DNA from: JAYVJH01 sp043777595
GTDB lineage: Bacteria > Bacteroidota > Bacteroidia > Cytophagales > Spirosomataceae
DNA length: 64,000 bases
Assembly: GCA_043777595.1 (NCBI GenBank)
Contig: JAYWHT010000089.1
Coordinates: 1 to 64,000 of the forward strand
Reading direction: 5' to 3'
Part shown: positions 41,916-51,195 of the stretch, piece by piece
How positions within the stretch are numbered: the first letter of the stretch is position 1
How the letters are laid out: every line of letters starts with the position of its first letter
Program-made: the position numbers and the translations under genes
The notes under the pieces: model-generated
Seen by the model: the letters and a program-made list of their open reading frames with translations, nothing else
Told to the model about the DNA's origin: nothing
Database searches by the model: none

Positions 41916-41942
41916 TTGAGCGTTTTGACCTATATTTACCGA

Positions 41943-44900
41943 ATGATAAATCTCAGAAATATGGCAATTTATTTTAAAATCAGCTCGTTCAAAAATTCAA
42001 TTTTTGTTCAAAAAATAGCAATCATACCATACATCATATATTTTGTATTTTACATTCTACTTTTTTCTTCTTGTCAAACCAAAAAACAATTTACTCGTCT
42101 TAAAGCCGATGAAACACATATCACGTTTGTCAATGAGTTGATTATTGAGGATACGATGAATATTTTGGATAAAGAGTTTATTTATAATGGTGCAGGAGTA
42201 GCAGTAGGCGACTGGAACGGCGATGGCTTGCAAGATGTGTTTTTTACGGCCAATATGAACGACAATGCACTTTATATCAATAAAGGCAACATGAGTTTTG
42301 AAGACGTAACCAAACAGTCGGGTACGTCGAAGCCGTTTAAGTGTTGGTCGGCGGGGGCTACGATGGTCGATATTAACGAAGATGGAAAACAAGATTTATA
42401 TATATCGAATCTACTCCATGGCAACCCCGAAATGAGACGAAATTTACTATACGTCAATCAAGGAAATGACAAAAACGGTGTGCCAATTTTTAAAGAGCAA
42501 GCCAAAGAGTATGGCCTATCGCCCGATACCTACTCGGCTCAGTCGGTTTTTTTTGATTACGACAACGATGGCGATTTAGATGTTTATATTTTGGTCAATA
42601 CCATGGATATGCAATTCGCAAATCAGTATTTGTCAAAACCACTAAGGGCTGAGTCAATTACTGCCGATATGATTTTGAGAAATGATTTTGACCCCAAGCT
42701 CGGCCATGCTGTTTTTGTAGATGTATCTAAGCAGTCGGGTATTCAGCAGCAGGGCTATGGGCATGGAGTGTCAGTGATGGACATAAATAGAGATGGGTGG
42801 TTAGATGTCTATGTATCAAATGATTATCTCTCAAACGATAATATGTTTATCAACAATCATGACGGAACATTTAGAGATATTGCCGAGCAGTGCTTCAAAC
42901 ATCAGTCGTGGTCGGCAATGGGCAACGATGTGGCCGATGTCAATAACGATGGCTTGTTAGACATATTTTCGATGGATATGCAGCCGAGTTATAATGAGCG
43001 CAAAAAGGCGTTTGTGCATGCGCCGAGCTTCAATCATTATTTGTTTACAGAGCAGTACGACTACGGTTATCAGTTTGTACGAAATACTTTACAACTCAAT
43101 CGGGGTATGGACGCTAAGACTGGGGAGCCTTGTTTTAGCGATGTGGGTATGTTGGCCAATATTGCCGAAACAGATTGGAGTTGGTGTCCGTTGTGGTTTG
43201 ATGCTGACAATGACGGTAATCGTGATTTGTTGGTAACAAACGGATTTCCGAAAGATATTACTGACCAAGATTTTTTGGCTTTCAGAAATGAAATGTCAAG
43301 TATAACAGCCTCAAAAGCAGATCTATACAGAATGATGCCGGAAATTAAAATACCTAATTATTTATTTAAAAACAATGGTAATTTAGATTTTAAAGACTAC
43401 ACCAAACAATCGGGTATGGACGTTTCGACGTTCTCAAATGGAGCCGTTTATGCAGACTTAGACAACGATGGAGATTTAGATGTGGTAATAAACAATATAA
43501 ATGATTTGGTACATATTTACCAGAACAACACCAGCGAAAGTCAAGTCAAAACCAATTATTTACGAGTTGAGCTAATTGGTACAAAACAAAACCCGTATGG
43601 GATTGGTACAAAAATTGAGGTTTTTGCAGATACTCTTAGGCAATATACAGAGCAGAATATTGTGAGGGGGTATTTGTCGTCTTCTGAAAGATTTTTGCAC
43701 TTTGGTTTGGGCAATAAAAATAAAGTAGATTCTGTCAGAGTGATTTGGCCAGATGGTCGATTTGAAGTACAAAAAAATATCAAGGCCAATCAGGTTATTA
43801 AAATAAAATACCAGTCAAGTTTGCCAAAGTACATTGAGCCTAAAATAAAACCTGCGATTTTTGAAGAAGTAGCTGCTAAATATGGTTTGACTTTTTTGCA
43901 CCCAGAGGCTAATTTTGTAGATTTTAATGTTCAGAAAACACTACCTCATAAATACTCTGAGTCTGGACCGAGCATCGCAGTTGGTGATATTGACGGCAAT
44001 GGCTTGGAAGATTTTTATTTGGGAGGGTCGTCTAAGGTTGAGGGTATGTTTTTCTTTCAGCAAGCCAATGGTAGGTTTAGGCAAGAAACTCAAAATTTAA
44101 AAAAAGGCTACCAAAAACGAGAAGAAGACACTGGTGCGTTGTTTTTTGATGCCGATGGCGATCGTGATTTGGATTTATATTGTGTTCGGGGTAGCTATCA
44201 GCACGAGCCAAATGCTACATTTTTGCAAGATGCACTGTTTATAAATGACGGAAAAGGAAATTTTAGAATTGATAGCTTGGCGTTACCTAACGAAACGGCC
44301 AATGGTTCTGTTGTTCGTGCCATGGACTTTGACCACGATGGAGACTTAGATTTGTTTGTGGGCGGCAGGGTTGTGCCACGGCAGTTTCCAAGGGCTGATA
44401 AGTGTTTTGTGTTAAGAAATGACAGTCGAGGGAGCAGAGTTGTTTTTGCCAATATCACAGCCCAAATTGCCCCTGAGTTGGCAGATGCTGGCATGGTAGC
44501 TGATGCTATCTGGACTGACTACGACAATGACGGTTGGCCAGATTTATTGGTAGCGGCAGAATATAAACCCTTGCAGTTTTTTAAAAACAATAAAGGTAAA
44601 TCACTAAGTCGGGCTATTACAAAATCGCTCGCTAATTCTATCGGTTGGTGGAATAGCCTCTCTGCTGCTGACTTTGACAACGATGGAGATACCGATTATG
44701 TGGCTGGCAACTACGGGCTTAACATTGCTCATAAAGCAACTCAACAAGAGCCAATGTCGGTTTATGCAAAAGATTTTGACGATAACGGAAGTTTTGATGC
44801 TGTCATTGCTCAATATACAAATAGTGTAAGTGGCGACAGGCGTTTATACCCTTTTCATACTCGAGACGATCTCATAAAACAATCTTTGATATTTAGAAAA

Positions 44901-45371
44901 CGATTTTTAAAATATTCAGATTTGGGGGCAGCAACATTCGATAAAGTTTTGACAGATACTGATAAAAAGGGTGCAATAGCTTTGACTACTAACTGGTTAC
45001 AAAGTAGTTATGTCGAAAACTTAGGTAAAGGGCAGTTTAAGGTAACTACATTGCCAGTCGAAGCTCAGTTTGCGCCTATCTTCGGAATATTGCCAACAGA
45101 TATTGACAAAGACGGACTGATAGACCTACTAATGGTCGGAAATGACTTTGGTATGGAGATGGTGCAGGGCCGTGCCGATGCTTTTTATGGGCAAGTTTTT
45201 AAAAACTACGGAAAAGGAAAGTTTAGGGCAATTAGCCTGCCCAAGTCTGGTTTTAATGTACCAAACAACGCAAGAGCTATTGCTGAAATAAAGACTGTGG
45301 GTGGCCAAAAACTGATTTTGGCCACTCAAAATAGGGGAGAATTGCGAGTGTTTAAAAACTTAACTTATTGA
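41943..45371 (+). CDS. CRTAC1-type VCBS/FG-GAP repeat lipoprotein with ASPIC domains
   Basis: About 1142 residues from ATG 41943. The frame is open upstream to a TTG at 41916, but that lies in the terminator T tract; ATG 41961 is a second candidate. A hydrophobic leader ends in the lipobox 'LLFSSC'. Many FG-GAP/VCBS calcium-binding repeats follow ('DWNGDGLQDVFF', 'DYDNDGDLDVY', 'DFDHDGDLDLFVGG'). ASPIC/UnbV-like segments ('VIWPDGRFEVQKNIKANQVIKI') close the first half. Such proteins often sit beside SusCD pairs and are probably surface lipoproteins. The molecular role is not established. Confidence 0.9.
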   Translation: MINLRNMAIYFKISSFKNSIFVQKIAIIPYIIYFVFYILLFSSCQTKKQFTRLKADETHITFVNELIIEDTMNILDKEFIYNGAGVAVGDWNGDGLQDVFFTANMNDNALYINKGNMSFEDVTKQSGTSKPFKCWSAGATMVDINEDGKQDLYISNLLHGNPEMRRNLLYVNQGNDKNGVPIFKEQAKEYGLSPDTYSAQSVFFDYDNDGDLDVYILVNTMDMQFANQYLSKPLRAESITADMILRNDFDPKLGHAVFVDVSKQSGIQQQGYGHGVSVMDINRDGWLDVYVSNDYLSNDNMFINNHDGTFRDIAEQCFKHQSWSAMGNDVADVNNDGLLDIFSMDMQPSYNERKKAFVHAPSFNHYLFTEQYDYGYQFVRNTLQLNRGMDAKTGEPCFSDVGMLANIAETDWSWCPLWFDADNDGNRDLLVTNGFPKDITDQDFLAFRNEMSSITASKADLYRMMPEIKIPNYLFKNNGNLDFKDYTKQSGMDVSTFSNGAVYADLDNDGDLDVVINNINDLVHIYQNNTSESQVKTNYLRVELIGTKQNPYGIGTKIEVFADTLRQYTEQNIVRGYLSSSERFLHFGLGNKNKVDSVRVIWPDGRFEVQKNIKANQVIKIKYQSSLPKYIEPKIKPAIFEEVAAKYGLTFLHPEANFVDFNVQKTLPHKYSESGPSIAVGDIDGNGLEDFYLGGSSKVEGMFFFQQANGRFRQETQNLKKGYQKREEDTGALFFDADGDRDLDLYCVRGSYQHEPNATFLQDALFINDGKGNFRIDSLALPNETANGSVVRAMDFDHDGDLDLFVGGRVVPRQFPRADKCFVLRNDSRGSRVVFANITAQIAPELADAGMVADAIWTDYDNDGWPDLLVAAEYKPLQFFKNNKGKSLSRAITKSLANSIGWWNSLSAADFDNDGDTDYVAGNYGLNIAHKATQQEPMSVYAKDFDDNGSFDAVIAQYTNSVSGDRRLYPFHTRDDLIKQSLIFRKRFLKYSDLGAATFDKVLTDTDKKGAIALTTNWLQSSYVENLGKGQFKVTTLPVEAQFAPIFGILPTDIDKDGLIDLLMVGNDFGMEMVQGRADAFYGQVFKNYGKGKFRAISLPKSGFNVPNNARAIAEIKTVGGQKLILATQNRGELRVFKNLTY

Positions 45372-45802
45372 GCTTTCTTCACACCCGAAAAATCTTTAAC
45401 GCACGAGTAACCATAAGCTACGGTTGCATCAGCATTGAAATTAAAAGTAAGTTTATTGTCAGTAACCGCACCGCTACCTGTATGAATTTCTCCAAACAGA
45501 TCGGCTTGCTTCAAGACAAAGTTAGAGCCAGTAGTCAATTTTGCCTTAACCAAAAAGTTATTTGTACTGGTGATAGTTATACTGTCGGAAGAGCCTATTC
45601 TGGTTATACTGAAAGTTCTTTTACTGATGTCTTTGAGGCCTTGAGATGTGGCATTTTTACACTGAACACCAAAGTCCCCTTCGTAGCTACCAATCATAGC
45701 CAAAACTGGGTTTACTGGTTCTGGGGTTGGCTCTGTTGTGGTTTTACAATTGGAAAGCACTAATGCAGTGAAAAATAGTACAGAATATGTTATTGTTTTC
45801 AT
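45365..45802 (-). CDS. Small lipoprotein
   Basis: 145 residues. The lipobox 'LVLSNC' gives a lipidated Cys19, followed by a Pro/Thr-rich linker 'TTTEPTPEPVNPV' and a compact beta-rich domain of about 105 residues ('MIGSYEGDFGVQC', 'ITITSTNNFLVKAKL', 'LTFNFNADATVAYGYSC'). The two Cys residues could form a disulfide. I do not recognise a family. It converges with the VCBS gene and overlaps its end by 7 bp. Confidence 0.75.
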   Translation of the reverse strand: MKTITYSVLFFTALVLSNCKTTTEPTPEPVNPVLAMIGSYEGDFGVQCKNATSQGLKDISKRTFSITRIGSSDSITITSTNNFLVKAKLTTGSNFVLKQADLFGEIHTGSGAVTDNKLTFNFNADATVAYGYSCVKDFSGVKKAQ

Positions 45803-45864
45803 AAAATGTGATTTGAAGGTAGGTTGTATAAATATTGGTTACTCGCTTTTAACGTTTTAGACGT

Positions 45865-46920
45865 TTGTTTTGTTTTATTGTATCGTTAATAATTGATTTT
45901 ATTTTATATGCATCAAAAATCGTGCTAAATTTTTATCCCAAAGTCTCTATTTTAGTCGCTGCTCGAAACGAAGAACACAACATTGTCAGGTGCTTAGAGT
46001 CATTGGCAGCATTGAGTTATCCCAAAAAATATTTGCAAATATTGATTGGAAATGACGACTCCAACGACCAAACCTCTAATCTAATAGAAAATTATATAAG
46101 CGACAAATCTTGTTTTAGACTCATAAATATTACAAGCCAACAAAATGACCTCAAAGGAAAAGCCAATGTATTGGCGCAGTTGGCACAGGTAGCGACAGGC
46201 GAGTACTTTTTTTTTACAGATGCCGATATTCAAGTTCCCGCAAATTGGATTGAGGGTGTGCTGCCACATTTTAAACCAAATGTAGGAATAATCACTGGCA
46301 TAACGACCGTCGAAGGCCGAGGGTTTCTTCCTCAATTTCAGGCTATCGAATGGCTTTTTGCGCTGTCGGTTATGCGGTTAATATCGCTCTTTAAGATGCC
46401 TTTGACGGCTATGGGTAACAATATGGCTGTTTCTAAGCACGCCTATTTGGCTGTGGGTGGATACGCAAAAGTTGGCTTTTCTGTTGTTGAAGACTTTGCG
46501 CTGTTTGGGGCAATTACCGAAAAAAAGTTTGATTTTGTGCAATTATTTGATGCTGAAGTTACTACTATTTCTCGACCCATACCAACATTCAAAGATTTGA
46601 TGGTTCAGCGCAAACGTTGGATGCGGGGGGCGTTATCGTTGCCGATTGGTCATCGAATTGGCGTGTTTGTTGCAGGTTCTATGCTTCCGTTATTGGTATT
46701 GTTGTGTATGTGGTCGGCCAAGTTGGCTTTTATGTTTTCAATAATTTATTATTTAGCTTTAACTACTTGGTTGATAGGGGCGTTGAACTGGATAGGCCAA
46801 CAAAAGCTGTTTTTTGCGTTACCTTTGTTCTGGTTCTACCATCTTTTTACGAACTTTGCGATGATTGTAAATTATTATTCTACAAAAACAACAACCTGGA
46901 AAGGCCGACAATATGATTGA
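45865..46920 (+). CDS. Membrane-bound family 2 glycosyltransferase
   Basis: 351 residues as an open frame from TTG 45865; there is no in-frame ATG between the upstream stop (45850) and the catalytic domain. GT-A fold: 'PKVSILVAARNEEHNIVRCLESL', 'LIGNDDSNDQT', 'FFFTDADIQVP' (the DxD-like motif), and 'RKRWMRGAL' (the Q/RxxRW-type motif). Two to three C-terminal membrane helices follow. It resembles processive or lipid-linked sugar transferases; donor and acceptor are unknown. It overlaps the tatD gene by 8 bp and heads a four-gene cluster. Confidence 0.85.
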   Translation: MFCFIVSLIIDFILYASKIVLNFYPKVSILVAARNEEHNIVRCLESLAALSYPKKYLQILIGNDDSNDQTSNLIENYISDKSCFRLINITSQQNDLKGKANVLAQLAQVATGEYFFFTDADIQVPANWIEGVLPHFKPNVGIITGITTVEGRGFLPQFQAIEWLFALSVMRLISLFKMPLTAMGNNMAVSKHAYLAVGGYAKVGFSVVEDFALFGAITEKKFDFVQLFDAEVTTISRPIPTFKDLMVQRKRWMRGALSLPIGHRIGVFVAGSMLPLLVLLCMWSAKLAFMFSIIYYLALTTWLIGALNWIGQQKLFFALPLFWFYHLFTNFAMIVNYYSTKTTTWKGRQYD

Positions 46921-47683
46921 AACCCACGCTCACATCTATGACGAGCAATATAAAATAGACAGAAATCAAATGCTCGACCGAGCATTTGAGACTGGCGTAA
47001 AACAAATATGGATGCCCAACTGCGACCATAGCACCATTGATGGCATGATGCAACTCGCTGCCGACTACCCGTCAGTCTGCTTGCCTATGATGGGCTTGCA
47101 CCCGACTTACGTTAAAGCCGATTTTGAGAAAGAATTGTATATTATCGAAGAATGGCTTAATAAATATAAATTTTTGGCAGTTGGAGAAATTGGAATGGAT
47201 TTGTATTGGGATAAGTCATTTGTAGAACAACAAAAACAGGCTTTTTTGACCCAATGCCAGTTGGCCATCAGACACAATCTCTGGATAGACATTCACAGTC
47301 GATCTGCATTCTGGGAAACTGCTGCACTTATAGAACAAGTGGCCGACCCTGCACTAACTGGCATTTTTCACTGCTTCTCGGGTACGCTTGCCGAGGCACA
47401 AAAAGCAATTGAGTTGGGTTTTAAACTCGGTATTGGTGGCGTGGTTACGTTCAAAAATGGTGGCTTAGACCAAGTATTACCATTTATAGACTTAGAACAC
47501 ATCGCCTTAGAAACCGACAGCCCTTATCTGGCACCAGTACCGTATAGAGGTAAACGTAATGAAGTATCGTACATTGAAATTATAGCCCAAAAAATAGCTG
47601 ATATAAAGCAAGTTAGCCTAAAAGAAGTAATTGAAAAAACTACCAAAACGAGTGAATTATTATGCCAAGGTCTATTAAAATAA
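46913..47683 (+). CDS. TatD family metal-dependent hydrolase
   Basis: 256 residues. 'ETHAHIYDEQY' carries the HxH metal site. 'MGLHPTYV', 'AVGEIGMDLYWD', 'WIDIHSRSAF', 'GIFHCFSGTLAEA' and 'IALETDSPYLAPVPYRGKRNEVSY' complete the active site. Family members are 3'-5' exonucleases/DNases acting in DNA repair or quality control. It overlaps its neighbours at both ends (8 bp and 22 bp), indicating translational coupling. Confidence 0.95.
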   Translation: MIETHAHIYDEQYKIDRNQMLDRAFETGVKQIWMPNCDHSTIDGMMQLAADYPSVCLPMMGLHPTYVKADFEKELYIIEEWLNKYKFLAVGEIGMDLYWDKSFVEQQKQAFLTQCQLAIRHNLWIDIHSRSAFWETAALIEQVADPALTGIFHCFSGTLAEAQKAIELGFKLGIGGVVTFKNGGLDQVLPFIDLEHIALETDSPYLAPVPYRGKRNEVSYIEIIAQKIADIKQVSLKEVIEKTTKTSELLCQGLLK

Positions 47684-48621
47684 TTAAAAATCGGTCGGAT
47701 ATTGGAGCAGGTACACGTGGGTCGGATATGGGAATTGATGCCATTGAGATTGCGGCCATTGTGCAAGACAACCACTATTTTAATGAATATCCTTACGAAG
47801 ACATTGAGACTCATAACAACTCAGTTTATGACAAAGACCAAAGCTCATTTGCCAAGCGAATAGGTTATGTGCTTGAACAATGCAAACGGGTTTCTGACAG
47901 TATTTGTAGTAATTTAGGGCAAAATTATTTTCCTATTTTATTGTCTGGCGACCATTCTTCGGCACTTGGTACTATAAGTGGAATCAAGGCAGCGTATCCA
48001 ACCAAAAAATTAGGTGTAGTTTGGATAGATGCCCATGCCGACTTACATTCGCCCTATACGTCGCCCTCTGGCAATATCCACGGTATGCCGCTGGCTGCTG
48101 CTCTGAACGAAGATAATTTAGAATGTCAAATAAACCAACTTAGCCCAGAGACGTTTAACAACTGGAACGGTATGAAAAATGTCGGTGTTGATGGCCATAA
48201 AATACTCCCCAGCAATCTGATTTATTTTGGAGTAAGAGACACAGAAGAACCCGAAGAGAGACAAATACAAAAATTAGGTATCAAAAACTATATGGTTCAC
48301 GAGGTGCGCTACAGAGGTTTGGAAACTTGTATGGTCGAAACCGTAGCAAAATTAAGTAACTGCGACTTGATTTATGTCTCGTTTGATGTCGATTCGATGG
48401 ACTGCGACATGGTTTCGTATGGCACAGGCACGCCCGTAGCAAAGGGTTTTGACCAGTACGAGGTCATGGGCATTATCAACACACTCATCGAAACTCAAAA
48501 AGTGGTGTGTATTGAATTTGTTGAAATAAACCCATTATTGGATTTAAAAGGCAATAAAATGGCCGAAACCGCTTTTGAGGTCTTGGACAATATTACTGAA
48601 ACCGTAAAAAAATACCTTTGA
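47662..48621 (+). CDS. Arginase/ureohydrolase family protein
   Basis: 319 residues. The binuclear manganese ligands are visible in 'LLSGDHSSALGT', 'WIDAHADLHSPY' and 'YVSFDVDSMDCDMVSYGTGTPV'. The overall order is that of arginase; formimidoylglutamase or agmatinase cannot be excluded, because specificity residues are not obvious to the eye. Cleavage of arginine to ornithine and urea would fit with asparaginase downstream as an amino-acid catabolic pair. It overlaps tatD by 22 bp. Confidence 0.88.
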   Translation: MPRSIKIIKNRSDIGAGTRGSDMGIDAIEIAAIVQDNHYFNEYPYEDIETHNNSVYDKDQSSFAKRIGYVLEQCKRVSDSICSNLGQNYFPILLSGDHSSALGTISGIKAAYPTKKLGVVWIDAHADLHSPYTSPSGNIHGMPLAAALNEDNLECQINQLSPETFNNWNGMKNVGVDGHKILPSNLIYFGVRDTEEPEERQIQKLGIKNYMVHEVRYRGLETCMVETVAKLSNCDLIYVSFDVDSMDCDMVSYGTGTPVAKGFDQYEVMGIINTLIETQKVVCIEFVEINPLLDLKGNKMAETAFEVLDNITETVKKYL

Positions 48622-48628
48622 TTTGCCC

Positions 48629-49690
48629 ATGAAACACATTACTATCAATCCAGCACAAGCGCACAATCCACGGGTTTCGGTCTTAGTGATTTATACGGGC
48701 GGAACGCTGGGTATGGTCTATGAAAATGGCGAATTAGTACCGTTTGATTTTAAAGAAATATTAGGTAAACTGCCAGAAATCAAGCGGTTGGACTTTGAAA
48801 TAACTTTTACAAGTCTCGAAACTGTCATCGATTCATCGAACGTTACGCCAGAAATTTGGGTAGAGTTGGCAACGGTCATTTTTGATAATTATGCACAATA
48901 CGATAGTTTTGTAGTTTTGCATGGCACAGATACAATGGCCTATACGGCTTCGGCACTGAGTTTTATGCTCGAAGGGTTAAATAAACCAGTGGTACTAACA
49001 GGCGCACAGCTACCGATTGGTGTAGCCCGAACCGACGCCCGAGAAAACATCATTACGGCTCTCGAAATAGCCGCCGCTCAAACAGATGGCCGCCCAGTTG
49101 TGCCAGAGGTTTGTATTTATTTTCAAAATGTTTTATTGCGGGGCAATCGTGCCAAAAAAGTAGAAAGTTCGCAGTTCAACGCCTTTCAGTCCGAAAACTA
49201 CCCAGCATTGGCTGAGGTCGGTATTACGATTGAGTTTAATTTTCCATACATCAAGCCTTATGAGCCTTATGCTGCGTTAGTGCTTCACAGTCAATTAGAT
49301 ACAAACTTGGCAATCCTTAAAATTTTCCCAGGAATGAGGCGAGAAGTACTGCAATCGGTTCTGAAAATCACTAACCTTAAAGCCATAATCATCGAAACCT
49401 TTGGGGCAGGCAACGCCCCAACGATAGACTGGTTTATAGCCGAATTGAAGACCGCAATCGACCAAAATATCGTTGTATTGAATATTTCGCAATGTCAGGG
49501 TGGGAGAGTGGTACAAGGACATTATCAGACCAGTACGTCGTTGGCAGAAATTGGGGTCATTGGCGGGGGCGATATGACTATTGAAGCGGCTATTACCAAA
49601 CTTATGTATTTGCTTGGCAAATCCCCAAATATAAACACAGTAAGGCAGTCGCTAAAAACGGCCCTCAATGGCGAAATGTCTCTGCAATAA
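48629..49690 (+). CDS. ansA: Type I L-asparaginase
   Basis: 353 residues from ATG 48629; the open frame begins at a TTG two codons earlier. 'VLVIYTGGTLGM' has the catalytic Thr in TGGT, and the second catalytic set 'VVLHGTDTMAYTASALSFML' has the conserved HGTDTM. The small C-terminal domain ends 'SLQ'. It hydrolyses asparagine to aspartate in the cytosol. It is the last gene of the forward cluster; its 3' end overlaps the reverse gene by 26 bp. Confidence 0.95.
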   Translation: MKHITINPAQAHNPRVSVLVIYTGGTLGMVYENGELVPFDFKEILGKLPEIKRLDFEITFTSLETVIDSSNVTPEIWVELATVIFDNYAQYDSFVVLHGTDTMAYTASALSFMLEGLNKPVVLTGAQLPIGVARTDARENIITALEIAAAQTDGRPVVPEVCIYFQNVLLRGNRAKKVESSQFNAFQSENYPALAEVGITIEFNFPYIKPYEPYAALVLHSQLDTNLAILKIFPGMRREVLQSVLKITNLKAIIIETFGAGNAPTIDWFIAELKTAIDQNIVVLNISQCQGGRVVQGHYQTSTSLAEIGVIGGGDMTIEAAITKLMYLLGKSPNINTVRQSLKTALNGEMSLQ

Positions 49691-50513
49691 AATTTTTAAT
49701 TCTTTTAAAAATATCTACTTTTCTGGGTTTAGAACGGCCGTCGTGTGTCAGTTCGTTGCTATAATTATGGTCAAGTTTTTGGGCATATTCTTTCAAATCT
49801 GTACTGGCCAACGTTGCTATAAACGGCAATGCAGCGGCATCTAAAACGCCATTTACAGATATGGTGTGGTACTGACTTCTCAAAACTGGGTTGTTGTTTT
49901 TGTTAATTTCTGGTTGGCCGTTTTCGGCAAAATAATCAATCTGATAAATAACAGGGTTTAGTTTTTTGAGCCTTTGTGTTCCTTTTCTTTCGTTACGCCA
50001 AGGGTGTTCGTTTTTGTGAAGTTGTTTTAGCAAAAAATTCTTGTTCCAGAGCGTTATCTGATGAGACATCAAGTAGTCAGATTTTTCATTATCGACTTTG
50101 CCAACATTAAAGCCCTCAATAAAAATATCGGTGGCCGTAGTTTTATAAACGTCCGAACTGTGTAGTTTTACTTGTTGCCAATCGTTTTGTACTGCCAATT
50201 CAAAAAGGGTATTAAAAAAATCTGGATTTATTTTTTTATCAAACCACATATCTTCCTGAACGTACAGTATATATGGCTCAGTAATTTTGTTTTTGAGTAA
50301 CATAGCCAGTCTATCAGTCCATTCACCGTTGCCAGATTGTATGTTTTCAAAATTGTCAATAGCTACTTGTTTGTTTTCTGTTGCAAAATAGAGCCGACAG
50401 TTAATGTCTGGATTCCAGTATTTTGAGAAAAAATACTCAAAACCTCTGTACAATAGTTCGTATCTGTCGCAGCTATGCACCAACAGTGCCACATCATATT
50501 TTTTCTGTTTCAT
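49665..50513 (-). CDS. Glycosyltransferase-like protein of unknown specificity
   Basis: 282 residues, soluble. 'YDVALLVHSCDRYELLYRGFEYFFSKYW' begins a GT-A-like fold, and 'EPYILYVQEDMWFDKKI' contains an acidic motif in the position of DxD. 'KSDYLMSHQITLWNKNFLLKQL' resembles acceptor-binding helices. The lack of membrane segments suggests action on a cytoplasmic lipid-linked sugar. The family is not firmly recognised. It overlaps the end of ansA on the opposite strand. Confidence 0.65.
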   Translation of the reverse strand: MKQKKYDVALLVHSCDRYELLYRGFEYFFSKYWNPDINCRLYFATENKQVAIDNFENIQSGNGEWTDRLAMLLKNKITEPYILYVQEDMWFDKKINPDFFNTLFELAVQNDWQQVKLHSSDVYKTTATDIFIEGFNVGKVDNEKSDYLMSHQITLWNKNFLLKQLHKNEHPWRNERKGTQRLKKLNPVIYQIDYFAENGQPEINKNNNPVLRSQYHTISVNGVLDAAALPFIATLASTDLKEYAQKLDHNYSNELTHDGRSKPRKVDIFKRIKNFIAETFRH

Positions 50514-50592
50514 GGGAGTTTTTTTTGTCGTGGTTTAGCGCAAAACTAATTAAATTTAAAATAATATTTGTCGTTATTATTTTATTATCGTA

Positions 50593-50604
50593 ATATTGCA
50601 ATAT
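50593..50604. promoter_or_regulatory. Palindrome in the ArsR promoter, possible operator
   Basis: ATATTGCAATAT is a perfect 12-bp palindrome 13 bp before the regulator's ATG, overlapping a -7-like TATAATAAT stretch. ArsR/SmtB repressors bind such AT-rich dyads to shut off their own promoter and release on metal binding. The site is inferred from position and symmetry. Confidence 0.5.
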
Positions 50605-50617
50605 AATAATAAACACG

Positions 50618-50947
50618 ATGGGAGCAACAAAAACAGAATGCTTTACCGACCGACAAAATAAACTGGCTACTCTCGCAAAGGCACTGGGACACCCCGCCAG
50701 AATTGCGATATTAGATTATTTACTCAAAGTAGATGCTTGTATTTGTGGCGACATCGTCAATGAGCTACCATTGGCGCAGCCCACTATTTCGCAACATCTG
50801 AAAGAACTCAAAAATGCAGGTATCATAAAAGGAAACATCGAAGGGAACGCTATTTGTTATTGTATCGACAAACAGGTATTGGGAGTGCTTCAAGACTATT
50901 TTACTTATATTTTGGGTAAAGCGAAAACCAAAAATTTGAACTGTTAA
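50618..50947 (+). CDS. ArsR/SmtB family metalloregulator
   Basis: 109 residues. The winged helix reads 'LAKALGHPARIAILDYLLK', 'CICGDIVNELPLAQPTISQHLKELKNAGIIKG', 'NAICYCID' (in parts). The Cys pair in 'DACICGDI' matches the ELCVCDL-type alpha-3 metal site of arsenite or cadmium sensors, and more Cys lie at C-x-C in 'ICYC' and at the C-terminus. It likely represses itself and the DUF6428 gene downstream. A MITE-like element now separates the two genes. Confidence 0.92.
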   Translation: MGATKTECFTDRQNKLATLAKALGHPARIAILDYLLKVDACICGDIVNELPLAQPTISQHLKELKNAGIIKGNIEGNAICYCIDKQVLGVLQDYFTYILGKAKTKNLNC

Positions 50948-50975
50948 AATTAAAATTGAAACAATTATTAACTAT

Positions 50976-51162
50976 GTTACGCAAAAGTCCCAAAGAGGCT
51001 TACTATTGACGGTCTGGCGCAGTGGTAACAGCAAAAAGTAACATAAAAACACTATGTGCATAACGTGGCAACAGGCCGCCCCGCTGGGGCTTTGCTTTAT
51101 TCAATTACTTATTTTAACTACCAACAGTACACACCTACGGTGTTGTTTTTTGGTTGCGTAAC
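50976..51162 (-). mobile_element. MITE-like element, copy 2
   Basis: 187 bp with 9-bp terminal inverted repeats GTTACGCAA (50976-50984) and TTGCGTAAC (51154-51162). Read on the minus strand it aligns along its length with copy 1 (33250-33423). Identical 11-bp direct repeats AATTATTAACT flank it at 50963-50973 and 51166-51176, a target-site duplication allowing for 2-3 extra bases. There is no coding capacity. It lies between the ArsR gene and its presumed partner. Confidence 0.85.
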
Positions 51163-51195
51163 GTGAATTATTAACTCAAACAAACAAATCATAAA

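Noticed and set aside
41916..41942. Longer start (TTG 41916) for the VCBS lipoprotein
   Set aside because: The codon is in the T tract of the SusD terminator; ATG 41943 or 41961 keeps the full lipoprotein leader.
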